Source: Aselliscus stoliczkanus (lineage: Eukaryota; Chordata; Mammalia; Chiroptera; Hipposideridae). From it: DNA of 64,000 nt. The translations under genes and the position numbers were made by a program. The stretch covers positions 67,680,687 through 67,744,686 of the forward strand of contig CM066732.1 in the NCBI GenBank assembly GCA_033961575.1. Direction: 5' to 3'. The notes beneath the pieces are model-generated. The model was given only the letters and a program-made list of their open reading frames with translations, did not search any database and had not been told where the DNA came from. Below are positions 12,784 to 24,258 of this stretch, piece by piece (positions within the stretch are counted from its first letter, which is position 1; every line of letters starts with the position of its first letter).

Positions 12784-13689
12784 CACAAATGGAAGTAACT
12801 TTTTATTTCTCTTTTTCTTAGCATATGCATTCTTCATAAGGATAGCGAAAGAGTACCTGGCAGATTATTCATCTGTGAGTCTCTCAAGACTTGGCAAGTT
12901 ACATAGTTTTTCATTTGATGTGTGATAGGTTCTGTACTAGCCCTGAGCTATTCAGACTATATATGGGGAAGCAAAAGCATGGAAAATCCAAAACAAAATT
13001 TATAGCTTTCAAATGATTTTTGTTTTCAGTATATTTACGTTCTTAACAAAATTTGATGTTACTGTTAAAATTAGTTTGTCTTCCCATAGGAGGCTCTGTA
13101 CTGTTTTGTGTGTAACCAGTTGGTGACTAGACAGTTTTTCCTCAGCCTTCCCCTCTTGTCATTTCTGCTTTTGTAATGAATCAGTTATAACCTATCTAGA
13201 ATCTACACTGTTATTGTTCACATGAACTTTTTTCTTTCCCTCAGAAGCAGTGGATGCTTTGAATTCTTCCTGTGGCAACGTCTATCCCATAAAAGATCTC
13301 TTCCAACCCCTCAGAACCGTATTCTAAAATTTGCTGATTAAACAAACCTATGTACATGTGATAGTGGATTAATACCTTTCCTTCCAAAGTAATTCATTTG
13401 CCTTTGAGTGACTGTTTTCTATAGACCATGCCTTCATCCATGCCAATACAAAAGTGGAAAATTTGTCACATATTTACATCTGTGTGTTGATATGGTCATC
13501 ACTTATGGATGTATTTGTTCACCATACAAATTGAATCCAGTCCTTCCAACTATTCATTCTTTATTTATTGAATGCCAAATATGTATCGGGTAATAAGGAA
13601 AACAATACCTTTTACTCACCAGAGGATCACAACCAAATGTGGGAGGAAGCACATGAAGAGATAAAGCAACTAGACACACCCTGTAATGG
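12784..13689. other. unassigned non-coding sequence
   Basis: AT-rich, stop-dense, with no recognised repeat or coding feature. Confidence 0.5.
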
Positions 13690-14060
13690 TGGTATGAATT
13701 AGGTGCTGTGGGAACACTGATATCTGGCGAGTCTTGGAAGGCTTGTTAAGGTGGAACCATTGAGCTGAGTCTTGAGGGATGAATAAGCATTGTTCAAGCA
13801 GAAAAGAGAAAGGACAGAAGAGGCAGTCTTAGAAGGAGGACACTGTGTCAGAGTATAGAAGAGAGAAAGAGGGAAGCTTTTTTAGGAAATTGCTTACAAT
13901 CTGGCTTAGTGGGAGCTAAGTATGTGTGTGTCTGTGGGAGCTGGGGAATGAGATTAGAAAGCCAGAACCAGATCAAGATGGAAAGCAACTAAAAGATTTT
14001 GAAAGTGGAAGGGATTTGTGCTTTAGAGGGACCACACTTGCAATTGTATAAAACTTCCAT
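13690..14060 (-). mobile_element. probable degenerate L2 (LINE2) fragment
   Basis: Contains 'ttgagctgagtcttgaggga', 'gatgaataagcattgttcaa' and 'gaaagccagaaccagatcaa', resembling the reverse complement of the L2 3' region (the 'ctcagtttcctcatc'-less part). Similarity is weak, so this is a tentative call. Confidence 0.4.
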
Positions 14061-14164
14061 GCTAGCAAAAAATTGACTTCAGATTAAGAAAAAGATCTTA
14101 TAAAACCCAAAAGTGCACCAAAAAAAAAAATAGACAATAATCAATAAAACTGATTTAACTTTTG

Positions 14165-14400
14165 GTTGATAGCTAATAGTTATTTGAAATTTACTACGAA
14201 CAAAACTCATAAGTTGCATTTTCTAATTCAGTTATCACAAGAACCATGTGGGTAGGTAAAATTGTTATATCTATTTTACATTTGAGAAATATTATGCCCA
14301 GAGAAGTTAAATAATTTGCTATATAAATTTAAAAATGATGGAGCCAAGTATTCGAATCAAATTCTGATCAAACACAAATCCAATGCTGCTGCCACAATCT
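14165..14400 (-). mobile_element. MIR SINE fragment
   Basis: Reverse-orientation MIR: 'tcagttatcacaagaaccat', 'gtgggtaggtaaaattgtta', 'tctattttacatttgagaaa', 'cccagagaagttaaataatt', 'gagccaagtattcgaatcaa' follow the expected order of the MIR complement. Confidence 0.8.
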
Positions 14401-16225
14401 GTCACAATCCTTTTTTTTCTCTCTGCTTTCAGAATTCATACTCAGGACACAGATAGGGAAATGTATCTCTAGATATATTTATTTAAAAAAAGATTTTTCT
14501 GGCTCAGTGTTCTGTGCTGAGTCCTAGTTTAAAGATCAAATTGTGCAACTTAGATTGGGTGGTAAAAATAATTCAAGAATATGGAGAAATGGATGGGGGA
14601 GTAAGCCCAACTCTCATGATTATAATAGTCTTTGCTGGGAATAATTTATCTGTAAATTGAAGAATCATGGTAATAGAATGACAGAAAAATGTAATCTGTG
14701 AGCAGATCAGGAAGTTGATTGATATGGGTAGAGTAAATAACGGCACAAATTACACCAAGAAGTTAAAAAATTCCCCATAGTATTTAATCAACATGCACTG
14801 CTCTTAATTGAATAAGACATACCAAAGAAACAAACAAGAGGAAAAAGAACATGACGAAAAGGGCTCAAAACCCACTCGGTTATGAGTAAATTTTGGTCAT
14901 CCTGCACTACCCTCTTTGATGCCTATTTACTTACATATTGCTAGTTTTCAAGCATGGAAATTTCATTAAATTTTCTACAACCAATAAAATATTTTCATGC
15001 CTGTTCAAACACTTTCTTGATAGTGATATTTATTTAACATATTGAAAAATTATTTGAATTTCAGAAAATCTTTCAGTTTTCCCTATCAAACTGTCATTGC
15101 TGAAAAAAGCAGAATAATGAACATTTATCATTTATTTTCTGCATTTCTAAATATCTTTCAGGCCACTATGTGAAAATGTATTAGTATTTCTTCTATAATG
15201 CATTTTATGTTACATTTCAAGCTGCAGTGAGGTCTAAGTTCCTAGAATATATCTCTAGCTTTTAGGGTATACTAAAAAAAAAAGATGATATACTATTTTT
15301 AAATCACCTGGTTTGAAAAGTCCATAAGTACCAACAAAAACATTAACTCTATGATAAATATGAATGTAAATAAAGCTTTTATTTTCTAGTTTACATCTTA
15401 AAAGCAGAATGAGGTGTTACAATATTAATTATGTGGTCTTAATTTATTATAATTCTACTGATTTCCATTGGGTCATCCAGTTGAAGATGTTTACATATTG
15501 CCATTGAAGTATTTCTCCTGAATAGGAATTTATTCCAAGGGCTATTGCAATTAAAATTCTACTTCAAATAATTTTCAGGCATCAATTTCTTATAAAGTCT
15601 GCTATATTTCATGTTGAATGATGCAAGGTATAGTCTATTCTTTACTATTTAAGTAAAGTAATACTTGATTCAAACAACATAAACCACATATATAATAGTT
15701 TTATTTTGGTTAGCTATGGTTTCATGCTATGTTAATGCAACATGTATCTATCATGTTTCATATAATTTATTTTAATATTCCAAAGAATATGAAAATAAAA
15801 TCTTTCCTTTGGAGAATTCAAAAACAGAGAAAAGTTATCTTTCTTTAAGAGATGAAAGGAACACTTAAGTTATTCTCATTTACATGAAGAATATAATGAA
15901 ATGACGACAACCAGGTTTTTTTTTTTTCTTTTAATTAACTCTAAAAAAAAAAAAGTAGGCAGGGAATTTCTTGAAAGAAAATCAAGACTATATTTCAGTG
16001 ATTATTTAGATATTGTAAGATCATGTTTGGTGGGCAAAATATCAAAATGAAAATCTTCATTGACTGAAGTGAAACTCTATAACAATTCTAAATATCTTTT
16101 CCACATGACTTTGAGAATAATAACAGAAATTTTCTTAATTTCTTTTAGCATGACCATTTAGCTCAGACTATGCCCTAATATATTTACCCACACCCACCAA
16201 GAATCACTTATTATCCCTTGCCTGG
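14401..16225. other. unassigned AT-rich sequence
   Basis: About 1.8 kb of strongly AT-rich DNA with short A and T runs and dense stops. No gene, RNA or repeat family recognised. Confidence 0.55.
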
Positions 16226-17005
16226 TAGAAATATAATTTCTTTTACTTCCCTTGCCTCAGGAGATGTGTCAGTAAAAATATTAATGGTAATGTGTGCGAG
16301 TTTACTGTCTGTGTTTTCTTCTAGTAGTTTTATGATTTTGGATCTTACATTAAGTCTTTAATCCATTTTGAGTTTATTATTGTTATTTGGCATAAGAACG
16401 TTACCAGTCTCACTTGTTTACATGTATCTCTCTGGTTTTCCTAGAACCATTTATTGAATAGACTCTTTACCCAAATGTATAGTCTTGCTTCCTTTGTCCA
16501 TATCTTGGCTATTGTGAACAGTGCTGCAGTGAACATAGGGGTGCATATATCTTTTTGAGTTAGTGTTTTGGATATCTTTGGGTAAATACCCAGAAGTAGA
16601 ATTGCTGGGTCATAAGGTAGTTCTATTTTTAATCTTTTGAGGAACCTTCATACTATTTTCCATAGTGGCTGCATCAACTTGCAATCCCACCAACAGTACA
16701 CAGGGTTCCCTTTTCTCCACATCCTGGCCAACTCTTATTTGTTGATTTATTGATGATGTCCATTCTGACATGTGTGAGATGATATTTCATTGAAGTGTTA
16801 TTTGTATTTTTCTGATAATTAGTGACATTGAGCATCTTTTCACATGTCTGTTGGCCAGCTGTGAAATAGACATGTCTATTTCACATGTCTTTGCAGAAAT
16901 GTCTATTCAGGTCCTCTGCCCTTTTGTTAATTTCATTGTTCTTTTTGGTGTTGTGTTGTATTACAAATTTTGTATATTAACCCCTTTTCATTGGATTTGT
17001 GTTTG
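16226..17005 (-). mobile_element. L1 ORF2 fragment with segments in swapped order
   Basis: Two adjoining minus-strand L1 ORF2 segments. 16226-16499 corresponds to the part of the younger L1 at about 52912-53165 ('aagtctttaatccattttga', 'ccatttattgaatagactct'). 16500-17005 corresponds to about 52300-52795 ('tatcttggctattgtgaaca', 'agtggctgcatcaacttgca', 'ttgtatattaacccctttt'). In a collinear L1 their order would be the reverse. No 3'UTR or poly-A is present. A 24-bp perfect palindrome lies at 16861-16884. Confidence 0.8.
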
Positions 17006-18154
17006 ATCAGAATTTTATTAGAATACTTGTCAGTTATAGAAGAACACTTCGACTGAGTGTCAAAGGAGGGAAATTTGCAACTCTTATGGGCAGAAATCAG
17101 GCAAATGGTTAGTACAACATGTCCTCAAATAACTTCATTTCATTCAATGTCATTTTGTTATAATGTTGATGAAATGTTGTATGAACGTTTTGTTTATATC
17201 AATTAGTCTATTGAAAATTTGGTTTTGTTACACATTGTTTCACTTAAAGTTGCAGAACCTATTGAGGACATTAAATGAACACTTTACTGGTGCTTGATTG
17301 GTTTACTTAAGAGAAAGGGGGCAGGGTGTGTAATACTTGTTCATGAAGAATGGCAACAGTAGGGCCACCACACATCTTAATTTGATAGACTGCCTCCTGC
17401 AGTCTATCATGCCAATCTTAGACCCGTTTAGTGATTAATGGTTTTTTTTTTCTAGTGCAAAATAACTGTCAACGCTTTCAGACTTTCCCACACCCATAGC
17501 ATCACGTCATTCTCTGAGATGAATTATTATAATAACACCCTTTTGTTAGAGTGGACAAATAGCATAGGTTGCACTTACTGCCCTCAAGCAGTCCTTCCAA
17601 AAGCAAGGGCTAAATTCAGTTCTTCTAATTGTTTTACCAGCTGGCCAGCAGTCCATATTGAAGGTATTGTCAGTCTCTGCTTTTTGACTGACATAGGTAC
17701 CTTTTAGCTACCCCCAAATTGTAAATAGCACCTTCTTTCCAGGGGCACCATGTATGTTAAGGACTGTACTTTTCTTGTGGGGATTCCAGGTATTACTTGG
17801 TTTCCTATCAAAACTATAGTGACCTGTACCTTAGGGGTGACCAAAAAGATATTCAACTGTTTTATTCAATTAGAAAATATGGTATAACATTTGTCCCTGA
17901 TTTTCACTGAAGTGATGAATGATACCACCTCGACCCTGGAAGACATGCAGTCAGCCTCAACTCACTAGCCAGCGTTGTCATAGATATAAAATTGCCTTAC
18001 TCTACCTCCTTAGAGACCAAGGCAGGATTTGGGCATTTATAATACTAATGCACCTTTCTGTAGCTTGATTAATCCCTCGGATCAAATGAAAAGACCAGTA
18101 CATAAACATGAGATAACCGCCTGGCTTTCTAAGGTAGACACAAATATTTTATGT
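17006..18154. other. unassigned non-coding sequence
   Basis: About 1.15 kb with more balanced base composition than its neighbours. A 62-codon forward frame at 17519-17707 shows nothing recognisable. The texture (long stretches without A/T runs) could fit an eroded LTR-element interior, but no motif confirms it. Confidence 0.45.
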
Positions 18155-18492
18155 CAGTGGTCACCAAACTCTTTTTCAAAAAAGGCCCAAGCATAAATAT
18201 TTTAATTTTTGCAGGCCAAACTGACTCCAGTACACCATTGTGGTCCTGGAAATTAATTTGTGTCATGTATTTGGCTTTCCAGACCATTTTCAGTCTGACA
18301 GTGATGTGTTTTTCACCACGAAAGCCACTTAGCAATGAGCTAATAGTCAAACTATTCTGAACGCTGCCATTGAAGTATAAAAATGGCCATAGATAATACA
18401 TAAATGAGTGGCCATGGCTGTGTCCCAATATACTTTATAAAAAGTGATTGCAGGTGGGATTTGTCCTGTAGGCCATAGTTTGCCAGCTCCTG
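18155..18492. mobile_element. hAT-Charlie-like non-autonomous DNA transposon
   Basis: Begins CAGTGGTCACCAAACT and ends AGTTTGCCAGCTCCTG, imperfect inverted termini. Internal blocks 'gcataaatattttaattttt', 'gcaggccaaactgact', 'aacgctgccattgaagtata' and 'tgtcctgtaggccatagttt' match a widespread mammalian hAT repeat. An 8-bp TSD is not evident (age or boundary error). Confidence 0.75.
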
Positions 18493-18603
18493 GTATACAA
18501 GATTTGTTCAGCTGATGTGTCTGGAACCCTGGAAAATATGGTTAAGGTGAATACTGTAGTTTTTCTTCATCCTGCTTCTTAGTAGGCTTAATTAAGTGCT
18601 AAC

Positions 18604-18675
18604 TGGGTTGTCAGAAAAGTCATTTTTTCTATGATTTTCATTGCAAAAATGCATCATGACTTTTCTGACAACCCA
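18604..18675. mobile_element. mariner-type MITE, 72-bp hairpin
   Basis: Perfect 19-bp inverted repeats (TGGGTTGTCAGAAAAGTCA at 18604-18622; complement at 18657-18675) around a 34-bp loop region. The right flank begins AT/TA. The size and form resemble MADE1-type mariner MITEs. RNA from either strand would fold into a long hairpin. Confidence 0.85.
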
Positions 18676-18879
18676 ATATATGACACAAATTGTACATGTT
18701 TGATTGTAGCCTCCAATGCTGAAATTAATCACTATAGATGATGGAGTGTTGTACTTAGGGGAATATTTTCCAGAAGCTAAGACAATGTAGAAATGAGAAG
18801 TGGTTATTATTGCAAGATAGTTCTACTAGGGTCTCTTGTGTTTCTGCAAGAAGAGGCACTGGCTGATTTTGTTCTAGAC

Positions 18880-19096
18880 CAGGGGTTGGAAGAGCCAATC
18901 CTATCCTTCACAACAATTTAAAAATATTTGAGATCCATAAAACAAATGAAATCACCATTATGGAAATAATATACTTTTAAAATTTTGAAAACAAAACTAT
19001 CATAGTTTCATTTATATTTTCAATTTTACTTCAGAGCCACATGTACATACTCAAAGAGCTGCATGTGGCTCATGAGCTGCACTTTGCTGACCCCTG
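18880..19096. mobile_element. short hAT non-autonomous element
   Basis: Ends CAGGGGTTGG and TGACCCCTG, with an 8-bp TSD (TTCTAGAC at 18872-18879; TTCTAGAT at 19097-19104, one mismatch). The 8-bp duplication and CAGGGGT ends are diagnostic of hAT. The right half keeps 'gagctgcatgtggctcatga'; the left half is eroded and AT-rich. Confidence 0.9.
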
Positions 19097-19104
19097 TTCT
19101 AGAT

Positions 19105-19564
19105 TATTTATTCATGGATATTCATATAGCAAACTGCCTTGGAAGATAAAGATAATATCTGCCACTGAGGCAAAGGAAAAAATTGCTTACTGTCCAGCAT
19201 AATACAAAATAATCTTCTTCCTAGGGAAAGATCAGGTAGGCTTATATTTTCTTATAAAAGATTTGGAATCTCTAAGTTTAAGGTTCTTCTTCTGTAACAA
19301 TCCACTACATATGTAAGTATCATTGGCCTTTTTCTCACTGGCCTCAGGATTTGAGGTTTTAGGCCTTGGTACAAGTGCTGATCTCTAGCTACTATAATTA
19401 CTGTAAGGAATAAAGTGTTATTTGTCTCTGATACAGGAGTATCATGTCTTCTGCCACCATTTGTGAAACTGGTGGGCCAACTTGTTAGCTTGAAACGAGA
19501 GTAAAATCTCAGACCCTTTATAGCTCTTGACATTTACCATAAACAGACTTAAAAAATACCACAT
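19105..19564. other. unassigned non-coding sequence
   Basis: A 93-codon minus frame (19252-19533) is open but has no recognisable domain or context. No repeat recognised. Confidence 0.5.
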
Positions 19565-19826
19565 CCAAACTTTGTATGAGTTTTTATTATTTTTTAAAGA
19601 TTTTTAACATATAGATAGCTTACAATATTATATTAGTTTCAGGTGTACACAATAGTTATTCAACAATTATATACCTAAATAAGTGATCACCATGATAGGT
19701 CCCCCAACCATCTGACACCATACCATGCTAACCAATATTATTGACTATATTCCCTATGCTGTGCATTACATCCCCATGACTTATTTGTTTTATACTTGGA
19801 AATTTGAACTCTTATTCCCCTTCACC

Positions 19827-20275
19827 TTTTTTTTTTTTTTAAAGATTTTATTGGGTGAATTAGGGGAGGAGAACAGCGTTGGGGAATTGGAGAAGGGGAG
19901 CAGACAAATTGCTGTCTTTTTTTTTGTTGTTCTTCAGTCTAGTTGCAGAGGACGTTGCTTCACTGGCCCATGTTGGTATTGTCATTGTGCTCTTCCTGGA
20001 TGAGGCACTCTGGATGGTCACTCACCACGGCTATTGGAAGCTCACTCCAGCTGCTGATCGCTCACGCTGGCTGCTGGCCACTCACTGTAGCCTATGGCAG
20101 CCCACTGCAGCAGGGGCTGCAGCCTACACCATCACCGGAGCTCACGCAGCCCAGCTCCAGGTGGAGCTGTTGTTAGCTGTAGAGGGCAGTGTCACTGGCC
20201 CTCATATGTGGATCTGAACTGGAACCGCTGGCATCCCAAACCAGCTCTTAACCAATGCGCCACTCGGCCAGCCCT
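19827..20275 (-). mobile_element. long tRNA-derived SINE, copy 2 (inside L1 3'UTR)
   Basis: Minus-strand copy with TSD CCCCTTCACC at 19817-19826 and 20276-20285. The head at 20275 reads GGGCTGGCCGAGTGGCGC; the far end has AATAAAATCTTT followed by A14 (seen as T14 in forward reading). The length of 449 bp matches its relatives. Forward ORFs of 77-112 codons over it are fortuitous. Confidence 0.95.
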
Positions 20276-20759
20276 CCCCTTCACCTTTTTACTCCCTTTA
20301 TTAATTTTTCAATTACAGTTGACATTCAATATTACTTTATATTAATTTCAGGTTAGATATCGACACAATTTAAGAAGTGATCCCTTTGACTGGTCTAGTA
20401 CCCACCTGGCACTATACGTAGTTATTACCACATTATTGATTATATTCCCTATGCTTTACTTCACATCACCATGACTGTTTTGTAACTACCAATTTGTACT
20501 TCTTGATGCCTTCACCTTTTTCACAATGTTCCCAAACCCCCCCTCCCAGTAAATGTAGTGCCCATCTGACACCATATGTAGGTATTACAATGTTATTGAC
20601 TGTGTTTCTAATGCTATATCCTACATCCCTATGACTACTTAGTAACAATCAATTTGTACTTTTTAATTCCTTCCCCTTTTTCACCCATTCCCATTGCCCC
20701 TCCTGTCTGGCAATTATCAAAATGTTCTCTGTATCTGAGTTTCTGCTTTGTTTGTTTAT

Positions 20760-21371
20760 TTTATTCTTTAGATTCCACATATAAGTGAAACCACATTGCA
20801 TCTGTATTTCTATGTTTGACATACTCCACTCAGTACAGTATCCTCCAGGTCCATTCAGGTAATCACAGATGGCAAGAGCCCATTCCCTTCCATGGCTGAG
20901 CAATATTCTATTGTATATATATGTACCACCTCCTTTTTATCCAATCATCCATCAACAGACCCAGGCTACCTCCACATCTTGGCCATTGTAAAAAATGCTG
21001 TAATGAACATAAGGATGCACACATTTACTCAAAGTAGCATTTTGGATTTCTTTGGATAATTACCCAGAAGTGGGATTACTGGGTCCTTCTTTGTCACTTG
21101 TTATAGCCTTTGTTTTAAAGTCTATTTTGTCTGGTATAAGTATTGCAACCACAGCTTTTGTTTGTTTTTTTTGTTTCCATTTTTAATGAAATACCTTTTT
21201 TCCATCCCTTTGCTTTTAGTTTGTGTGTGTCTTTTGATATGAGTGAGTCTCTTGTAGGCATGATATGTAAATATATTGTTTTCTTATCCATTCAGCCATT
21301 CTATCTTTGATTGGAGCATTTAATCAATTTACATTGAAAGTAATTGTTGATAAATATGTAGTTATTGCCAT
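20760..21371 (-). pseudogene. L1 ORF2 remnant with large internal deletion
   Basis: The ORF2 start codon lies at 21369-21371, followed by endonuclease sequence to about 21088. There the sequence switches to the ORF2 C-terminal part ('cccagaagtgggattactgg' block) and runs to the end near 20760. More than 3 kb of ORF2, including reverse transcriptase, is missing. Both residual parts also carry stops. The product, an endonuclease/reverse transcriptase in intact L1, cannot be made. Confidence 0.8.
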
Positions 21372-21407
21372 TTTGTTATTCATTGTATGTATGTATGTTT
21401 GTTTGCC

Positions 21408-22317
21408 TTAAAGAAGTCCCTCTAACATTCCTTGTAATACTGGTTTGGTAGTGAGGAACTCCTTTAGCTTTTTCTTGTCTGGGAAGCTCTTTATCTGTCC
21501 TTGAATTCTAAATGATAGCTTTGTGGGGTAGAGTAATCTTTGCTGTAGGTCCTTGCTTTCCATCACTTTAAATGTTTCCTCCCAATCTCTTCTGGCCTGC
21601 ATAGTTTCTGTTGAGAAATAGCTGACAGTCTTATGAAAGCTTCCTTGTAGGCAAATAACTGCTTTTCTCTTACTTTTAAGATTCTCTTTTTGTCTTTAAT
21701 CTTTGACATTTTAGGTATGATGTGTCTTGGTATGGGCCTCTTTGATTTTGCTATGTTTGGGACTCTCTGCAATTTCTGAGCTTGTATACCTGTTTCTTCA
21801 CCATGTTAGGAAAGTTTTCAGGCATTATGTCTTCAAATAGGTTATCTATGTCTTGCTTTCTCTCTTCTTCTCCTGGTACTCCTGTGATGCGAATGTTGTA
21901 TGCTTGATGTTGTCCTAGAGGCCCCTTACACTCTCCTCATATTTTTGGATTTTTTTTTCTTTTTGCTGTTCTGATTAGGTGTTTTCTGCTACCTTATAGT
22001 CTAAATGCCTGATTCAATCCTCTATTTCATCTAATTTGTTGATTCCCTCTAATGTATTCTTCATTTCAGTTATTGCATTCTTTATTTCTGACTTTTATGT
22101 TTTTATCTCCATTTTTATGTTTCCTATCTTTCTGTTGAAGTTCTGAGATCATGGAGCATCCTTATAACCAGTATTTGGAACTCTGCATCTGGTAGATTGC
22201 TTGTCTCCATTTCGTTAATAGTTCTGGAGCTTTTTTTTTTTTTTTTTTTTTTTTTTGGTTTGTTTCTGGAGCTTTTTTCCGTCCTTTTATTTGGGAAATG
22301 TTTCTTTGTCTCCCCAT
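21408..22317 (-). pseudogene. L1 ORF1 pseudogene
   Basis: Start at 22315-22317 (MGRQRNISQIKG), stop just before 21408 after the typical ending KPVLQGMLEGLL. About 303 codons would be expected, close to intact mammalian ORF1. A run of about 26 T (22231-22256; Lys repeat in sense) disrupts the N-terminal part, followed by LPDAEFQILVIRMLHDL of the coiled-coil region. Other readable blocks are RPIPRHIIPKMSKIKDKKRI (RNA-recognition domain) and KLSFRIQGQIKSFPDKKKLK (C-terminal domain). Several frame changes separate them. Confidence 0.82.
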
Positions 22318-23739
22318 TTTGGCCACCTCCCTGTGTTTGTTTTTGTGTGAGGCTGATATGCCTCCCACTCTTAGTAGAATGATTTATGTAGTAGGTCACC
22401 TGTGGGACCCAGTGGTGCAGTCTCCCTGGTTACCAGAGCCAGGTAATTCTGGTGTGTCCCTTGTGTGGGTTGTTTGTGCCCTCCTGTTGTAGTTGAGACT
22501 TGATTGCTTTTTGCACATCAGTGGGAAGGATTGACCCTTGGACTGATTAGTTGTGAGGACTGGCTGTGACTACAGTGGATGAACTGTTGTGCAGGGACTG
22601 ATCCTACAAAGCAGGATTTGCTCTCATGGGACTCTGGTGCCTGCCCAGTCTTCCCTATGGGTGCGTAATCCATGGAAGTGGCCAGGTGGTGCTCTGGCCC
22701 AGTCTGAAGCTGGCCGCTTGGCTTGCCAGCGCTGAGACCTCTTGGAATGTGACCCACTGCAGACCACATTTAGCCATAGTTATGTCCTGCCACTTGGCAT
22801 GAGCCACAAAGCAATCCACAGATGGCCTGTACTGTGCTTGGAGGTGTCTTGTGAGGCCAAGCTGTGATTCAAGACTGGCTGTTGCTAGTGCCAGGCTTAG
22901 GGCTGTTCAGCCAGAGGCATGGGACATGCCAAAGCCAGATGCTGCTCGTTTGGACTTTGTGAACCTTTGGTAAATTTTAAGAAAGTCAGCAGCATTGAGT
23001 GAAGGCAGGCTGTTTATAGGGAAAAGTCACAGAAGTGGCTTGGGTGTAACCAAAAGTTGAGTGGGGCATGGTATCAGGGAATCACTAGGGCAGGGCAAAG
23101 GAAAGGTGATAGTTTGATGGACTTCAGATATAACATCTGCCTGTGTCTGCAAGCAGGGAGGGGGAGGTTTCAACAAAACTGGCTTCTGCCAGCTCCTCTG
23201 TAGTAGAAGAAGCTGCCTCTCTATCCTACACCCTGAAGCCACATTCAGTTCCTCCCCATTTGTCCCTGTCACCTTTCAAGCTGCTGCCCCAGCACTGGAG
23301 CTCAGAGATAGTGAGTCCATCATTGAGTAAGTCCATGTGTGGGTCCTTTAAGAGGAATGCCTGGGACTCCAGCTGCCCTCTGTCTCATCAGCCAGAATCT
23401 CTGCTGGTTTTCACAACCAGAAATTATGGGGGTTTCTTTCCCCAACACTGAAACCCTGGTCTGGGCAGGGGCTGGAGCCCCTCACTCTTTAGCAGGGGAC
23501 CTATACCTCCTGAAATTTAATGGTCACACAGGAGTGTGGAACCAGCCTGTTCTGCATCCCTGCCCGTCCTACCAGTGTCGAGGTGGCTTCTTCTATATGT
23601 CCGTCATTGTAGGGCTTTGGTTCAGCTAGACTTCAGGTGATTCTCAATAATGGTTGTCCTGTGGTTTAGTTGTAATTGATGTGGTCCTAAGAGGAGGTGA
23701 ACACAGCCTTTACCTACTCCTCCATCTTGACTGGAAATT
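22318..23739 (-). promoter_or_regulatory. L1 5'UTR / internal promoter region
   Basis: About 1.4 kb of moderately GC-rich sequence upstream of ORF1. The first bases on the minus strand contain CAAGATGGAGGAG (23722-23729 plus flank), the position and form of the YY1 site at L1 starts. It shares blocks such as 'ctgctggttttcacaaccag' with the 5'UTR at 42851-43282, showing that the two L1s belong to related subfamilies. Activity is not inferable. Confidence 0.65.
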
Positions 23740-23819
23740 CCAAACCTTATATGAGTTTTTATACAATAATTTATCACTTGTTTGATTGATGCATTAAACT
23801 TTTTTTTAGCCAGCTTTTA

Positions 23820-23972
23820 GTTGTTTTTTTGTTTTGTTTTTTGTTTTTTTGTGTGTTTTTTTTTGTTTGTTTTTTTTTGAGGGCAGTATCACTGGCCCTC
23901 ATATGTGGGATCCGAACCAGGGCCGCTGGCGTCCCAAGCCAGCGCTTAACCACTGCGCCACTCGGCCGGCCC
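23820..23972 (-). mobile_element. short tRNA-derived SINE, copy 2
   Basis: Minus-strand copy with TSD TTAGCCAGCTTTTA at 23806-23819 and 23973-23986. The head is intact: GGGCCGGCCGAGTGGCGCAG, then GGTTCGGATCCC (B box), and it ends at TGATACTGCCCTC directly followed by a long A-rich tail with CA interruptions. It lacks the 300-bp body and the AATAAA of the long form. Confidence 0.95.
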
Positions 23973-24094
23973 TTAGCCAGCTTTTAAAGAAACAAACTTA
24001 AAGTGTCTGACCAGAATCAAAGACTTAATCAAAGCAGTTGTGTTTTAATGGTGACAAGTGGTAAAAATGGGAAATCTAAAATGTGACTAGATAG

Positions 24095-24258
24095 AAGAGC
24101 AAGGGACTAGGAGGCAGCTGGCCTGAGGTTGGGACTGGGCTGTGTCATAAACTGGTTTTGTGATCTTGAAGAGTTCATACCACCTGGCTAGGCTTCAGGG
24201 ACATCATTTGTAAAACAAAAGGGTTAAGTGAGATTCCTTCTGTAGCCCTTTCAGTTGT
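24095..24258 (+). mobile_element. MIR SINE fragment
   Basis: Forward MIR: 'cataaactggttttgtgatc', 'cttgaagagttcataccacc', 'catttgtaaaacaaaagggt', in MIR order. No TSD. Confidence 0.65.

Larger units (their letters stand above)
19588..23739 (-). mobile_element. L1 retrotransposon with internally deleted ORF2 and duplicated 3'UTR
   Basis: Bounded by a 23-bp TSD with two mismatches (19565-19587 and 23740-23762; shared core TATGAGTTTTTAT). On the minus strand: a 5' start with CAAGATGG (23722-23729), a GC-moderate 5'UTR (22318-23739), ORF1 (21408-22317), an ORF2 whose endonuclease start (about 21371) jumps at about 21086 to the C-terminal region (to about 20760), and a 3'UTR with three related units (19600-20700). 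A long SINE is nested at 19827-20275. The element therefore inserted as, or later became, a deleted copy while keeping both ends. Confidence 0.88.

Noticed and set aside
12686..12925. Phe-Leu-Ser-rich 79-codon frame
   Set aside because: Product of the TTTC microsatellite.
17006..18154. Endogenous retrovirus interior
   Set aside because: The composition looked possible, but no LTR, primer-binding site or protein motif was found.
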